A stretch of DNA of 64,000 nt, from assembly GCA_013697245.1 (NCBI GenBank), contig JACCXH010000007.1:62001-126000 (forward strand), read 5' to 3'. This document shows positions 8,102-17,354 of this stretch, piece after piece. Source of the stretch: Bacteroidota bacterium. Its GTDB lineage: Bacteria > Bacteroidota > Bacteroidia > B-17B0 > Aurantibacillaceae. Below the pieces are notes generated by a model. That model was given only the letters and a program-made list of their open reading frames with translations, was not told where the DNA came from and made no database searches. The position numbers and the translations under genes were made by a program. Position 1 is the first letter of the stretch. Every line of letters begins with the position of its first letter.

Positions 8102-9679
8102 ATGGCTGAAATAAAACCGGCAGAAGTATCTGCAATTTTAAGACAACAATTAAGCGGCTTTAAAAGCGAAGCTGAATTAGAAGAAGTAGGAACCGTATTA
8201 CAAGTAGGTGATGGTATTGCCCGTATCTATGGTTTGTCAAAAGTTCAATCGGGTGAGTTGATCGAGTTTGAAACAGGCTTACAGGCAATTGTATTAAACC
8301 TTGAAGAAGATAACGTTGGTGCCGTATTATTAGGGCCAAGCCAAGGAATCAGCGAAGGCAGCCCGGTTAAACGTACCGGCCGTATTGCTTCCCTAAAAGT
8401 TGGCGAAGGTATGTTAGGCCGTGTAGTTGATACTTTAGGAAATCCAATTGATGGAAAAGGCCCAATTACAGGTGTTACTTATGAAATGCCTTTAGAGCGT
8501 AAAGCCCCGGGTGTTATTTACCGTCAACCGGTAACGGAGCCATTACAAACAGGTATCAAAGCTATTGATGCGATGATCCCGATTGGTCGCGGACAACGTG
8601 AGTTAGTTATTGGCGATCGTCAAATTGGTAAAACTGCCGTTTGTATCGATACCATTATTAATCAAAAAGAATTTTACGAAGCAGGTCAACCTGTATTTTG
8701 TATCTATGTAGCTATCGGACAAAAAGCTTCAACTGTTGCAAACATTGTTCGTGTACTAGAAGAGAATGGCGCAATGCCTTATACTGTGGTTGTTTCAGCA
8801 AGTGCTGCCGATCCTGCTCCACTACAATTTTACGCACCATTCGCAGGTGCTGCAATTGGTGAGTTCTTCCGTGATACCGGTCGTCCGGCTTTGATCGTGT
8901 TTGATGACTTATCAAAACAAGCAGTTGCTTACCGTGAAGTGTCATTATTATTACGTCGCCCACCGGGACGTGAAGCGTATCCTGGTGACGTTTTCTACTT
9001 ACACAGTAGATTACTGGAACGTGCAGCAAAGATCAACGCGAACGATGATATCGCAAAAAGAATGAACGATCTTCCTGAATCTATTAAACATTTGGTAAAA
9101 GGTGGGGGCTCATTAACAGCTTTACCAATTATTGAAACACAAGCAGGTGACGTTTCTGCATATATTCCAACAAACGTAATTTCTATTACCGACGGACAAA
9201 TTTTCTTAGAGTCGAATTTATTTAACTCCGGTATTCGTCCCGCAATTAACGTAGGTATCTCGGTATCACGTGTGGGTGGTAATGCTCAAATTAAATCCAT
9301 GAAAAAAGTAGCAGGTACTTTAAAATTAGATCAGGCCCAATACCGTGAATTAGAGGCTTTCTCTAAATTCGGATCTGATCTTGATGCTGCTACAAAATCA
9401 GTTTTAGATAAAGGTTCTCGTAATACCGAAATATTAAAGCAAGGTCAGTTCTCTCCTTTCCGTGTTGAACAACAAATTGCTATTATTTATTTAGGAACAA
9501 AAAATCTTTTAAGAAACGTACCAATTAATAAAGTACGTGAGTTTGAAAAAGATTATCTGGATAATTTAGAGCGCAAGCATAAAAATGTGTTGAACGATCT
9601 TAAAGCAGGAAAATATACTGACGAGATCACCAGTACTTTAGAAACTGTTGCAAAAGAATTAACTGCAAAATATAACTAA
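8102..9679 (+). CDS. atpA: F0F1 ATP synthase subunit alpha
   Basis: The non-catalytic nucleotide-binding subunit of F1, 525 residues. The P-loop GDRQIGKT is at about 171-178, the [12 protein letters not shown]alker B region follows, and the arginine-finger region [11 protein letters not shown] is present. The N-terminal beta-barrel carries [11 protein letters not shown]. Full length and highly conserved, in operon with atpH upstream and atpG downstream (31-base gap). Confidence 0.98.
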   Translation: MAEIKPAEVSAILRQQLSGFKSEAELEEVGTVLQVGDGIARIYGLSKVQSGELIEFETGLQAIVLNLEEDNVGAVLLGPSQGISEGSPVKRTGRIASLKVGEGMLGRVVDTLGNPIDGKGPITGVTYEMPLERKAPGVIYRQPVTEPLQTGIKAIDAMIPIGRGQRELVIGDRQIGKTAVCIDTIINQKEFYEAGQPVFCIYVAIGQKASTVANIVRVLEENGAMPYTVVVSASAADPAPLQFYAPFAGAAIGEFFRDTGRPALIVFDDLSKQAVAYREVSLLLRRPPGREAYPGDVFYLHSRLLERAAKINANDDIAKRMNDLPESIKHLVKGGGSLTALPIIETQAGDVSAYIPTNVISITDGQIFLESNLFNSGIRPAINVGISVSRVGGNAQIKSMKKVAGTLKLDQAQYRELEAFSKFGSDLDAATKSVLDKGSRNTEILKQGQFSPFRVEQQIAIIYLGTKNLLRNVPINKVREFEKDYLDNLERKHKNVLNDLKAGKYTDEITSTLETVAKELTAKYN

Positions 9680-9710
9680 TTCGACAATTTTATAATTGAC
9701 AAATTAAAAT

Positions 9711-10589
9711 ATGCCTAGTTTAAAGGAAGTAAGAAATAGAATAGTATCGGTTGGGTCAACCATGCAAATTACCAGCGCCATGAAAATGGTAAGCGCTGCT
9801 AAATTAAAACGTGCCCAGGATGCTATTACACAAATTCGCCCTTATGCGAACAAACTAAAAGAACTTTTAGAAAATGTAAGTGCGAGTGTTGATTCAAGCG
9901 ATAATGCTTACGCCAGAAATACCGGCGGAAAAAATTTATTGATCATTGCCATTTCTTCTAACCGCGGTTTAGCCGGCGCATTTAATTCTAACATCGTTAA
10001 AAAAACAAACCAATTAATTAAGAACGAATACGCAGGCCACAACATTACTGTTTTATCTATTGGTAAAAAAGTTCAGGACGCTTTTAAACGTACACAATAC
10101 AATATCAGCGGTAACGATCTGCCGAATCATACAAACGGTTTATACGAAAAATTAAGCTTTGCCAATACCTCTTTAGTTGCTGATAAAATTATGGAAGCGT
10201 TTTTAACAAAACAATTTGATAAAGTTGTTTTGGTGTATAACCAGTTTAAAAATGCGGCTGTACAAATTCCAACCGAAGAACAACTATTGCCTTTGATCCC
10301 AACAAAATCTGTTGGTAAACAAACTAACACAGATTATATTTTTGAACCAAGTCTTGAAAATATTGTTAATGAGTTAATTCCGCGCTCGGTTAAAACACAA
10401 TTGTATAAAGCCATTTTAGATTCAGTAGCAAGTGAGCATGGCGCACGTATGACCGCTATGCATAAAGCAACTGATAATGCGCAAGCTATGCAAAAAGAAT
10501 TAAAGATCACATATAATAAAGCCCGCCAGGCTTCTATTACAAAAGAGATCTTAGAAATAGTTGGTGGTGCAGAAGCATTAAATGGATAA
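9711..10589 (+). CDS. atpG: F0F1 ATP synthase subunit gamma
   Basis: The 292-residue central rotor shaft. The N-terminal helix MPSLKEVRNRI...TSAMKMVSAAKLKRAQ and the C-terminal helix SEHGARMTAMHKATDNA...YNKARQASITKEILEIVGGAEAL are the family signatures. It is the last gene of the operon. No atpD or atpC follows: a terminator and then a desaturase gene come next. Split atp loci with atpD-atpC elsewhere are usual in Bacteroidota. Confidence 0.97.
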   Translation: MPSLKEVRNRIVSVGSTMQITSAMKMVSAAKLKRAQDAITQIRPYANKLKELLENVSASVDSSDNAYARNTGGKNLLIIAISSNRGLAGAFNSNIVKKTNQLIKNEYAGHNITVLSIGKKVQDAFKRTQYNISGNDLPNHTNGLYEKLSFANTSLVADKIMEAFLTKQFDKVVLVYNQFKNAAVQIPTEEQLLPLIPTKSVGKQTNTDYIFEPSLENIVNELIPRSVKTQLYKAILDSVASEHGARMTAMHKATDNAQAMQKELKITYNKARQASITKEILEIVGGAEALNG

Positions 10590-10611
10590 ATGAAACCGGA
10601 ACTTAATATAT

Positions 10612-10640
10612 AAACCCTTTGCATTTGTAAAGGGTTTTTT
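10612..10640 (+). terminator. Rho-independent terminator of the atp operon
   Basis: A 9-bp stem (10612-10620 with 10629-10637) with an 8-base loop is followed by T bases to 10640, beginning 22 bases after the atpG stop. Confidence 0.85.
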
Positions 10641-10690
10641 GTTTACTTAACATTAGTTTTAAATGAAATAAACACAAACATAGACTTAAG

Positions 10691-10721
10691 TTGTTTTATG
10701 TTAATATTGAATCTATATTTT
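10691..10721 (+). promoter_or_regulatory. Probable promoter of the desaturase gene
   Basis: TTG (10691-10693), 20 bases, then TATATTTT (10714-10721), one mismatch from TAnnTTTG. It would give a leader of about 60 bases. Confidence 0.4.
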
Positions 10722-10785
10722 TACTAACAACGTAATTATTGAAAATATATACTGACCTTACAAACGCTATTAATACATTGAATAA

Positions 10786-11511
10786 ATGATAATTTTAATT
10801 TTCCTAATTCTTCACTGGTACCTTTCTTTGTTTGGGCAAACATTTTTTTTGCACCGTTACTCTGCTCACAAAATGTTTACCATGAATAAATTTTGGGAAA
10901 AATTCTTTTACATTTTTTCCTGGGTTACGCAAGGCTCGTCTTATTTAAATGCCCGCGCCTATGCTATTTTGCACCGTATGCACCATGCTTATAGCGATAC
11001 GGAAAAAGATCCGCACACACCTCATTTTTTTAAAGATGCCTATCACATGATGTTGCATACTCGCAGTATTTATAACGATGTATTAAACAAACGTGTTACA
11101 GTAGACGATAAATTTGATCGTAATTTTCCTGAATATCCTGTTATCGATAAGATAGCAGATAATTGGATCACACGTTTATCCTTTGCGGGCCTATATATTG
11201 CTTTTTACGTTGTTTTTGCAAGCCATTGGTGGATGTTCTTGTTTTTACCAATACACTTCTTTATTGGGCCAATACAAGGCGCTATTGTAAACTGGGCAGG
11301 ACATAAATATGGTTACCGTAATTTTGATTGCCCTGATAGATCAAAAAACACCTTTTTTCTGGATATTTTTTTAATGGGCGAACTGTTTCAGAACAATCAT
11401 CACCAGGCAGGAGCCAATCCTAATTTTGCAGCTAAATGGTGGGAGTTCGATCCTACTTATCCTATCATTTGGTTGTTGGATAAAATGCGAATTATCAAAC
11501 TGGCGAAGTGA
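10786..11511 (+). CDS. Membrane acyl-CoA/fatty acid desaturase
   Basis: A di-iron membrane desaturase of 241 residues. Three histidine boxes are visible: HRYSAH (about 23-28), HRMHHAYSD (about 63-71) and NNHHQAG near residue 205. Pairs of hydrophobic helices lie between them. The C-terminal FDPTYPIIWLLDKMRIIK is typical of the delta-9 (stearoyl-CoA desaturase-like) group. It should introduce a double bond to keep membranes fluid. It is on the short side for the family but all metal-ligand boxes are present. It converges on the photolyase gene with a 10-base gap. Confidence 0.9.
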   Translation: MIILIFLILHWYLSLFGQTFFLHRYSAHKMFTMNKFWEKFFYIFSWVTQGSSYLNARAYAILHRMHHAYSDTEKDPHTPHFFKDAYHMMLHTRSIYNDVLNKRVTVDDKFDRNFPEYPVIDKIADNWITRLSFAGLYIAFYVVFASHWWMFLFLPIHFFIGPIQGAIVNWAGHKYGYRNFDCPDRSKNTFFLDIFLMGELFQNNHHQAGANPNFAAKWWEFDPTYPIIWLLDKMRIIKLAK

Positions 11512-11521
11512 TTTGTTTCAT

Positions 11522-12850
11522 TTAAAACAATTCCATCTGCTTATTTTCCGTTAAAATCTTTTTATATAAAGCAATAACTGTTAGCCGTGCTATAGCATGA
11601 TCAACAATTGGTAAAGGATATGCAGAAGTTCCAAACTCAGGAACCCATTTTTTTATGTATTCAAATTTCGGGTCAAATTTTTTCTGTTGCTCTGTTGGGT
11701 TAAATACCCTAAAGTAAGGCGCTGCATCGCAACCGCTACCTGCCGCCCATTGCCAGCCGCCGTTATTAGCACTAAGGTCGAAATCATTTAATTTTTGCGC
11801 GAAATAAGCTTCGCCCCAGCGCCAATCGATCAAAAGATCTTTGATCAAAAAACTACTTACGATCATGCGCACGCGGTTGTGCATAAAACCTGTAGCATTT
11901 AATTCGCGCATACCTGCATCTACAATTGGAAAACCTGTTTGACCCCGGCACCACTTTTCAAAATGCTGTTCATTATTTTTCCATGGAATGTTATCGTATT
12001 GTTTTTTAAAAGAATTTTTTGCGGCATGCGGATAATGATGCAGTATCATCATATAAAAATCGCGCCAGATCAACTCGTTCAACCATATTTCGCTTTGAGG
12101 TAAGCTTTTTTCTACGAGACTTCTTATACTTATTATACCAAAACGCAAATAAATGCTAAGCCTGCTTGTTCCTGCAATAGCAGGAAAGTCTCGCTGCGCT
12201 TTATATTTTTGAAGCAGCAGGTCACTAACAGATATTTTCTTATTTAAAACAATATCTGTTCTTTTAAAGCCTATTTCCTGTAAAGTTGGGATTTGTTGTG
12301 GAGATAATTTGGCAAAATTCTTAAAATATTTTTTTGTAGGATACGGTTTGTAATAGAATGGTTTTAATTTCTTTTTCCATTTATTGCTGTAAGGTGTAAA
12401 AACGGTATAAGGTTTTCCATCGTCTTTTGTTATTTCGTCTTTTTCAAAAACACATTGGTCTTTAAAGGTTTTAAATTCTATTTTATGCTTTGTCAATAAT
12501 TGTTTTATTTCTTCATCTCTTTCGTTTGCGTATGGCTCGTAATCGTGATTGGTATAAACATTTTTTATGGAATAGTCTTTTATTAACTTTTTAAAGACTT
12601 CTGTGGGCGTACCGTAAAAAACACTTAGCGAAGAAGCGATAGAAGTTAATTCTTCGTTAATACCTGTTAAAGCCTGGTGTATAAAGTCAACCCGGCGATC
12701 GTTCTTATCTTCCAGCTGACCTAAAATGCTTTTATCAAAGATAAAAACCGGTAATACGTTTTGGTTATGGCGTAAAGCATTATAAAGGCCTGCATTATCT
12801 TGCAAGCGTAGATCCCTTCTAAACCAAAATAAAGTAACTTCTTTGTTCAC
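11522..12850 (-). CDS. phrB: Deoxyribodipyrimidine photolyase (cryptochrome/photolyase family)
   Basis: A flavoprotein of 442 residues that repairs UV pyrimidine dimers with blue light. The N-terminal antenna domain begins LFWFRRDLRLQDN. The FAD-binding helical domain holds GTSRLSIYLRFG, WCRGQTGFPIVDAGMREL, the NRVRMIVSSFL helix, the W-rich DWRWGEAYFA and ANNGGWQWAAGSGCDAAPYFR, and the C-terminal FNP block. This pattern fits class I CPD photolyases; the substrate class is inferred. The start is GTG at 12850-12848, consistent with the usual N-terminus. Confidence 0.95.
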   Translation of the reverse strand: MNKEVTLFWFRRDLRLQDNAGLYNALRHNQNVLPVFIFDKSILGQLEDKNDRRVDFIHQALTGINEELTSIASSLSVFYGTPTEVFKKLIKDYSIKNVYTNHDYEPYANERDEEIKQLLTKHKIEFKTFKDQCVFEKDEITKDDGKPYTVFTPYSNKWKKKLKPFYYKPYPTKKYFKNFAKLSPQQIPTLQEIGFKRTDIVLNKKISVSDLLLQKYKAQRDFPAIAGTSRLSIYLRFGIISIRSLVEKSLPQSEIWLNELIWRDFYMMILHHYPHAAKNSFKKQYDNIPWKNNEQHFEKWCRGQTGFPIVDAGMRELNATGFMHNRVRMIVSSFLIKDLLIDWRWGEAYFAQKLNDFDLSANNGGWQWAAGSGCDAAPYFRVFNPTEQQKKFDPKFEYIKKWVPEFGTSAYPLPIVDHAIARLTVIALYKKILTENKQMELF

Positions 12851-12890
12851 ACATTAATTCTGAACTACAAATAACGTAAAGTTTTTCCAT

Positions 12891-12918
12891 AAAAAAACCC
12901 TCCAGCTATGGTAGGGTT
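12891..12918 (-). terminator. Terminator of the ECF sigma gene
   Basis: AACCCT (12896-12901) pairs with AGGGTT (12913-12918), with an inner 3-bp CCA/TGG stem and one bulged base. On the minus strand the hairpin runs into seven T. Confidence 0.7.
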
Positions 12919-12944
12919 AATTTAACCAACACAAAATTTTTAAA

Positions 12945-13451
12945 TTAATTTCTAAAATGCTTTAATGCAGTCATTAAAATTTTACGGGCAATAAAAATGC
13001 GACTTTTAACCGTGCCCAAAGGCAATTTCATTTCTTTTGCAATTTCTTCGTATTTATAACCGTTATAATAACGGGTAAAAGGCACTTTGTATTCGTCTCC
13101 CAAACATTCTATATGTCTTATAATCTCTTTGGCATTTAACCTGCTTTCGCTATGGTCATAACTGTTTTGTTTAAAGGCCCTGTCTAAAGCAATGTCGTCT
13201 CCTTTGGTAATTAATTGTTTGGTTCTTACGTTCCTCCTGTATGCATTAATGAATGTGTTCTTCATAATAGTAAACAACCAGGCTTTTATGTTGGTACTGT
13301 CCTCAAATTTTTCGCGATAGGTAATTGCTTTTACATAGGTATCCTGTAACAGGTCCAAAGCATCGTCGGTATTACGGGTAAGACTTAAAGCAAAATTTTT
13401 TAATGAACTTTTTTCGTTCATGATCCTCGAGTTAAATTCAATAGCCGTCAT
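12945..13451 (-). CDS. ECF-type RNA polymerase sigma factor
   Basis: A 168-residue sigma-70 family protein containing only regions 2 and 4. Region 2 includes DALDLLQDTYVKAI and the WLFTIMKNTFINAYRR helix that melts and reads the -10. Region 4 is a helix-turn-helix with YEEIAKEMKLPLGTVKSRIFIARK. There is no adjacent anti-sigma gene: the upstream neighbour is lysS on the other strand and the downstream one is photolyase. It may therefore belong to a group without a neighbouring anti-sigma factor. Its targets are unknown. Confidence 0.93.
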   Translation of the reverse strand: MTAIEFNSRIMNEKSSLKNFALSLTRNTDDALDLLQDTYVKAITYREKFEDSTNIKAWLFTIMKNTFINAYRRNVRTKQLITKGDDIALDRAFKQNSYDHSESRLNAKEIIRHIECLGDEYKVPFTRYYNGYKYEEIAKEMKLPLGTVKSRIFIARKILMTALKHFRN

Positions 13452-13731
13452 AATCTCTGGTCTTTAAAATGAATTATATATAAAACTGAAAATATTAACA
13501 AAATGTTAAAAAGATTAAACAGAGCTTCTGTTAAATCATTAGCCTTAAATACCTGCAAATGCTATACCATAGTGCAATAGGCGGTTCAGGGCATTTTTTT
13601 CCACATTTTATTCGTTTTTCTTGTTAATAATATACGTAACAATCCACATTTTTGGATCTAGGCATTCTTAGGCTAGCCTTCTTTGAGTTGATATAAAAAT
13701 GTACTTTTACTAATTAAAAATTAAAAAAAAT
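13452..13731. other. Divergent intergenic region between the sigma factor and lysS
   Basis: No gene is visible in these 280 bases. They contain an inverted repeat AACAGA-GCT-TCTGTT (13518-13532) near the sigma-factor side, a perfect 10-bp palindrome AGGCTAGCCT (13670-13679), and TACTTTTA (13702-13709), which resembles a -7 box 22 bases before the lysS ATG. The dyads are possible operator sites, but this is inference. Confidence 0.4.
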
Positions 13732-15270
13732 ATGTCGGCACACTTAAGCGAGCAGGAATTACAAAGGAGACAAAAATTAACAGACCTGAGGGCCTTGGGC
13801 ATTGATCCATACCCGGCAGATGAGTTTAAGGTAAATGTAAACGCCCTTGATATAAAAGAGAATTACGATCGTGATAAATTAAATTATAAGGATATTGCTA
13901 TTGCAGGAAGAATAATGAGCGTGCGCGATATGGGCAAGGCTTGTTTTGCAGTGATACAGGATGCTACAGGCCGCATACAATTATATGTGCGCAAAGATGA
14001 CATTTGCCCGGGCGAAGATAAAACCCTTTACGATGTTGTTTGGAAAAAACTAATGGATATTGGCGACATTATTGGCGTTAATGGTTATGTGTTTACTACA
14101 AAAACCGGCGAGATCTCTATTCACGTTACCTCTTTAAAAATGTTAAGCAAGGCTTTAAAGCCTTTACCGATAGTTAAGACCGACGAGTCGGGAAATTCTT
14201 TTGATGAGGTAAGCGACCCCGAATTCAGGTTCCGCCAGCGTTACGTTGATCTTATCATTAACCCGCAGGTGCGCGATACATTTAAAAAACGTTCGCAAAT
14301 AATTAATTCCATACGCACTACTTTAAATAATGCTGGTTTGTTAGAGGTTGAAACGCCTATTCTGCAAAGCATTCCGGGTGGTGCCACGGCCCGCCCTTTT
14401 ATTACGCATCACAATGCCTTAAACATGCCCTTGTATTTGCGCGTTGCCAACGAGTTGTATTTAAAACGCTTAATAGTTGGCGGTTTTGAAGGTGTTTTTG
14501 AATTTGCAAAAGACTTCCGAAATGAAGGAATGGACAGGACTCATAACCCTGAATTTACTGTATTAGAGTTTTATATTGCCTATAAAGATTACAATTGGAT
14601 GATGGATTTTACTGAGAAAATGCTTGAGAAAATTGTTATCGATCTTTATGGCAAAACAGAAATACCTGTTGGCGATAAACAAATTGATTTTAAAGCGCCG
14701 TTCAAACGTGTGACAATGTATGAGGCCATTAAAGAGTTTACCGGTTTTGATATTAGTGGGATGAGCGAAGAGCAATTACGCGATGTTTGTAAAAAACTAA
14801 ACATTCATGTTGAATCGCATGCCGGTAAAGGAAAATTAATTGACGAGATCTTTGGCGAGAAATGTGAAGGCAATTACATACAACCCACTTTTATTACAGA
14901 TTACCCGGTAGAGATGAGTCCGCTTACTAAAAAGCACCGTACTGTTGAAGGATTGGTAGAGCGTTTTGAATTAATGATAAACGGTAAAGAAATTGCCAAT
15001 GCTTACAGCGAGTTAAATGATCCTATCGATCAGCGTGAGCGCTTTGAAGAGCAATTAAAGTTGCAGGAAAGAGGCGATGACGAAGCGATGTTTATTGATC
15101 ATGATTTTTTAAGGGCGCTTGAATATGGTATGCCGCCAACTGCAGGTATTGGCATCGGTATCGATCGTTTGACCATGCTTTTAACCAATAATGCAGCTAT
15201 ACAAGAAGTATTATTTTTCCCACAAATGCGCCCGGAAGCGCTGACAATTGAGACGGGCGCACATTCATGA
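13732..15270 (+). CDS. lysS: Lysyl-tRNA synthetase (class II)
   Basis: Cytosolic enzyme that charges tRNA-Lys. The 512 residues show an N-terminal OB-fold anticodon-binding domain (AIAGRIMSVRDMGKACFAVIQDATGRIQLYV from about residue 60), then the class II core. This has FRQRYVDLI before motif 1, motif 2 FRNEGMDRTHNPEFTVLE, and motif 3 GIGIGIDRLTML near the C-terminus. It is full length and standard. No terminator is obvious downstream. Confidence 0.98.
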   Translation: MSAHLSEQELQRRQKLTDLRALGIDPYPADEFKVNVNALDIKENYDRDKLNYKDIAIAGRIMSVRDMGKACFAVIQDATGRIQLYVRKDDICPGEDKTLYDVVWKKLMDIGDIIGVNGYVFTTKTGEISIHVTSLKMLSKALKPLPIVKTDESGNSFDEVSDPEFRFRQRYVDLIINPQVRDTFKKRSQIINSIRTTLNNAGLLEVETPILQSIPGGATARPFITHHNALNMPLYLRVANELYLKRLIVGGFEGVFEFAKDFRNEGMDRTHNPEFTVLEFYIAYKDYNWMMDFTEKMLEKIVIDLYGKTEIPVGDKQIDFKAPFKRVTMYEAIKEFTGFDISGMSEEQLRDVCKKLNIHVESHAGKGKLIDEIFGEKCEGNYIQPTFITDYPVEMSPLTKKHRTVEGLVERFELMINGKEIANAYSELNDPIDQRERFEEQLKLQERGDDEAMFIDHDFLRALEYGMPPTAGIGIGIDRLTMLLTNNAAIQEVLFFPQMRPEALTIETGAHS

Positions 15271-15474
15271 GCACAATAAATTTAAAATAATAAAAGATGA
15301 ACTAAATGAGGCCTGAAGTGGTAGCGCAAGAGCTAAGCTCAAATACATAAGACATTAAAACATTTGCAAGTTAGCCGCGATAAGATTTTTTTGATGATAA
15401 GGATCCGCGTTATCTTCGTTTAATTTAACAAAGTTTAAAAACAATAACTTGTTAGTTACTTGCGTTGTTAATAT

Positions 15475-15503
15475 TTGAAAAACTCTTTAAATAAGTATCT
15501 TTG
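15475..15503 (+). promoter_or_regulatory. Promoter of the lipoprotein gene at 15523
   Basis: TTG (15475-15477), 18 bases, TATCTTTG (15496-15503): a good Bacteroidota promoter. The same TTG could be taken for the start codon of the downstream gene, but it is better read as the -33 element. Confidence 0.65.
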
Positions 15504-15522
15504 TTTAGCAAATTCAATTTAT

Positions 15523-16059
15523 TTGAAACTAATTTTTAAAATAGTTACTTGTTTTCTTTTGCTTTTTACTGTTTCGTGTACCGACGAAAAAAAGGAAGAG
15601 ACAAAAGTTAAGCCCCGCGTTTTTGAAGGCTATCATCCTTTATTGGACGAAATCATTCGCTCAAAAGAAGGCGTTTTTAGAGGCATAAATCTTAACAGCA
15701 AAGCAGAAGTAATTAAAACGATTGAAAGCGCCCCGCCAATTGAAAAGTCGCCGGGACATTTGTATTTTGAATATAAAGTAAATGATCAAACCAATTATTC
15801 GATTGATTACACTTTAAATAAAGATAGCCTCGAAGAAATTAATGTGCAGGTAAACAGTAACGATCTGGAGCTTGCTAATTATTTATTTTGCGACCTGAAA
15901 GATTATTACGCCAACAAATTGCCTAACCCCACCGAAGATAAAGGTTATGTGGTTTACAATTGTTTTGAAGGCCAACGCAAACCCTTTGTGGTGTCTTTAA
16001 GTGATAATTCAAGTCCTACACAGGGCAGTATTAATATGGTAATTTACAAGGATAAATAA
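15523..16059 (+). CDS. Lipoprotein of unknown function
   Basis: A 178-residue predicted lipoprotein beginning at a TTG start. The hydrophobic signal (KLIFKIVTCFLLLF) ends in a lipobox TVSC, with the Cys at about residue 19, followed by an acidic and basic linker (TDEKKEETK). The mature domain mixes strands and loops and includes GVFRGINLNS and two later Cys (in YLFCDLKDYY and VYNCFEG) that could pair. An earlier in-frame TTG at 15475 would add 16 residues in front of the signal, but it coincides with the -33 promoter element. I recognise no family. The gene ends 2 bases from the convergent kelch gene. Confidence 0.7.
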   Translation: MKLIFKIVTCFLLLFTVSCTDEKKEETKVKPRVFEGYHPLLDEIIRSKEGVFRGINLNSKAEVIKTIESAPPIEKSPGHLYFEYKVNDQTNYSIDYTLNKDSLEEINVQVNSNDLELANYLFCDLKDYYANKLPNPTEDKGYVVYNCFEGQRKPFVVSLSDNSSPTQGSINMVIYKDK

Positions 16060-16061
16060 AC

Positions 16062-17252
16062 TCATTCCTTAATTATTTTTTTAACGCCAACTTGTTCTAT
16101 TCCATCAAAAATTATTAGGAAATAAATTCCTTTTTCTAAAACAGAAACATCCATTCTGTTTGAATTACTAAGCGTTTGTTTTAAGATCAATTTAGAGCTC
16201 ACATCCATTAGTTCAATGGTGTAATTGCCCTGTCGTGAAAAATTAAAATATATTTTATCATTTATGGGGTTTGGGTAAACAACAAAAATGTTGTTATCGT
16301 AATTCTCTTTTATTTCAACAGGTACATCTATCATCCAGGTTTCTTTTAAGCGCACATCGCTTACATTAATACCGCAGCTGTAATAAAATTTATCGCCTGC
16401 AATACAGCTCATGCCGCCTTTACGGCCTGCTGCGGGCAAATTTGGTCCTGCAGACCATGCGACCAAAAAAGGGTTGTAATACCAAACATCATTATAATAC
16501 GTATTTAAAGTATCGTAACCGGCAAATAAAACAAGTTGTGTTGTTGAGGCTTTTAAAGCAGAATAAGCTCTTCCTTTTGGTTGGGGGAAATCCATCACTT
16601 TTGTCCATGTATCAGTTGTGTAATTATAACTATACATTTCTTTTCTGAAAGATTGATTATTGTCTTTACCAAACATTAAATATCCCACACCGTTTAATAC
16701 CGATGCGCTTGCGCGCCATCTGCCACCAAACGGAAAATTATTTTTTTGTACCCAGGTATTAGAGCTAATAGTGTATTCCCAAACTTCATCACTTACTACA
16801 CCACTTTGAAATTTACCGCCAACAATAATTATTTTATTGCCGTATTCTAAACAACTGGCGCCAATTAAACCATTACCCGGTTTACCGGTTAAAGCTGTCC
16901 ACGAATCTGTTGCTACATCATAACGTTGCAGATCGGTAAACACCGCATTAGAATAACCTGCGCCACTTAAAACGTAAAAAGAATTTAAATGCGTAAAGAC
17001 TGTTGCGTATTGTCTTTCTGAACCTGTGGGCATAGACGCAATAGCTGACCATGTATTTGCTGAAAGATCGTAAGCATAAAAATCCCTTCCTAATGTAAAA
17101 CCGGCCAACAAGCCTGTGCCAAAATACGCTTTGTTATTTATGTGTACAGCAACGCCATCGTCCCTTTCGGTAGCAGGAAGATCTGCTAACTGCGTCCAGG
17201 TTTGACCAAGGAAAGCATTTGAAAGAAAAATAAATGTAATTAATAATTTCAC
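16062..17252 (-). CDS. Secreted kelch-repeat protein with T9SS type A sorting domain
   Basis: A 396-residue exported protein. The signal peptide covers roughly residues 1-16 and is cut before QTW. About six kelch repeats follow, each with a VYNL-like strand and a W near its end (WTQLADLP, WSAIASMP, WTALTGKP, WVQKNNFP, WTKVMDFP, WSAGPNLP), predicting a beta-propeller. The last 80 residues (VYPNPINDKIYF...GIYFLII...KKIIKE) are a T9SS C-terminal sorting domain, so it should cross the outer membrane by the type IX system. The start is GTG. Its binding partner is unknown. Confidence 0.92.
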   Translation of the reverse strand: MKLLITFIFLSNAFLGQTWTQLADLPATERDDGVAVHINNKAYFGTGLLAGFTLGRDFYAYDLSANTWSAIASMPTGSERQYATVFTHLNSFYVLSGAGYSNAVFTDLQRYDVATDSWTALTGKPGNGLIGASCLEYGNKIIIVGGKFQSGVVSDEVWEYTISSNTWVQKNNFPFGGRWRASASVLNGVGYLMFGKDNNQSFRKEMYSYNYTTDTWTKVMDFPQPKGRAYSALKASTTQLVLFAGYDTLNTYYNDVWYYNPFLVAWSAGPNLPAAGRKGGMSCIAGDKFYYSCGINVSDVRLKETWMIDVPVEIKENYDNNIFVVYPNPINDKIYFNFSRQGNYTIELMDVSSKLILKQTLSNSNRMDVSVLEKGIYFLIIFDGIEQVGVKKIIKE

Positions 17253-17292
17253 TTTGCTTATAACGGTTTAAAAACTCAATTAGTATTCAAAT

Positions 17293-17334
17293 AAAAAAAC
17301 CACTCTCCCGAAGCTGTTGGGATTGAGTGGCTTT
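17293..17334 (-). terminator. Terminator of the DUF5606 gene
   Basis: CCACTC (17300-17305) pairs with GAGTGG (17325-17330), with an inner TCCC/GGGA stem and a 2-base bulge. On the minus strand it is followed by seven T (17299-17293). Confidence 0.75.
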
Positions 17335-17354
17335 ATAATAATTTTTATAAACTA

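Noticed and set aside
8712..9029. 105-residue minus-strand open frame inside atpA
   Set aside because: It is antisense to a strongly conserved region of atpA and has no promoter or family resemblance. Such frames arise by codon bias.
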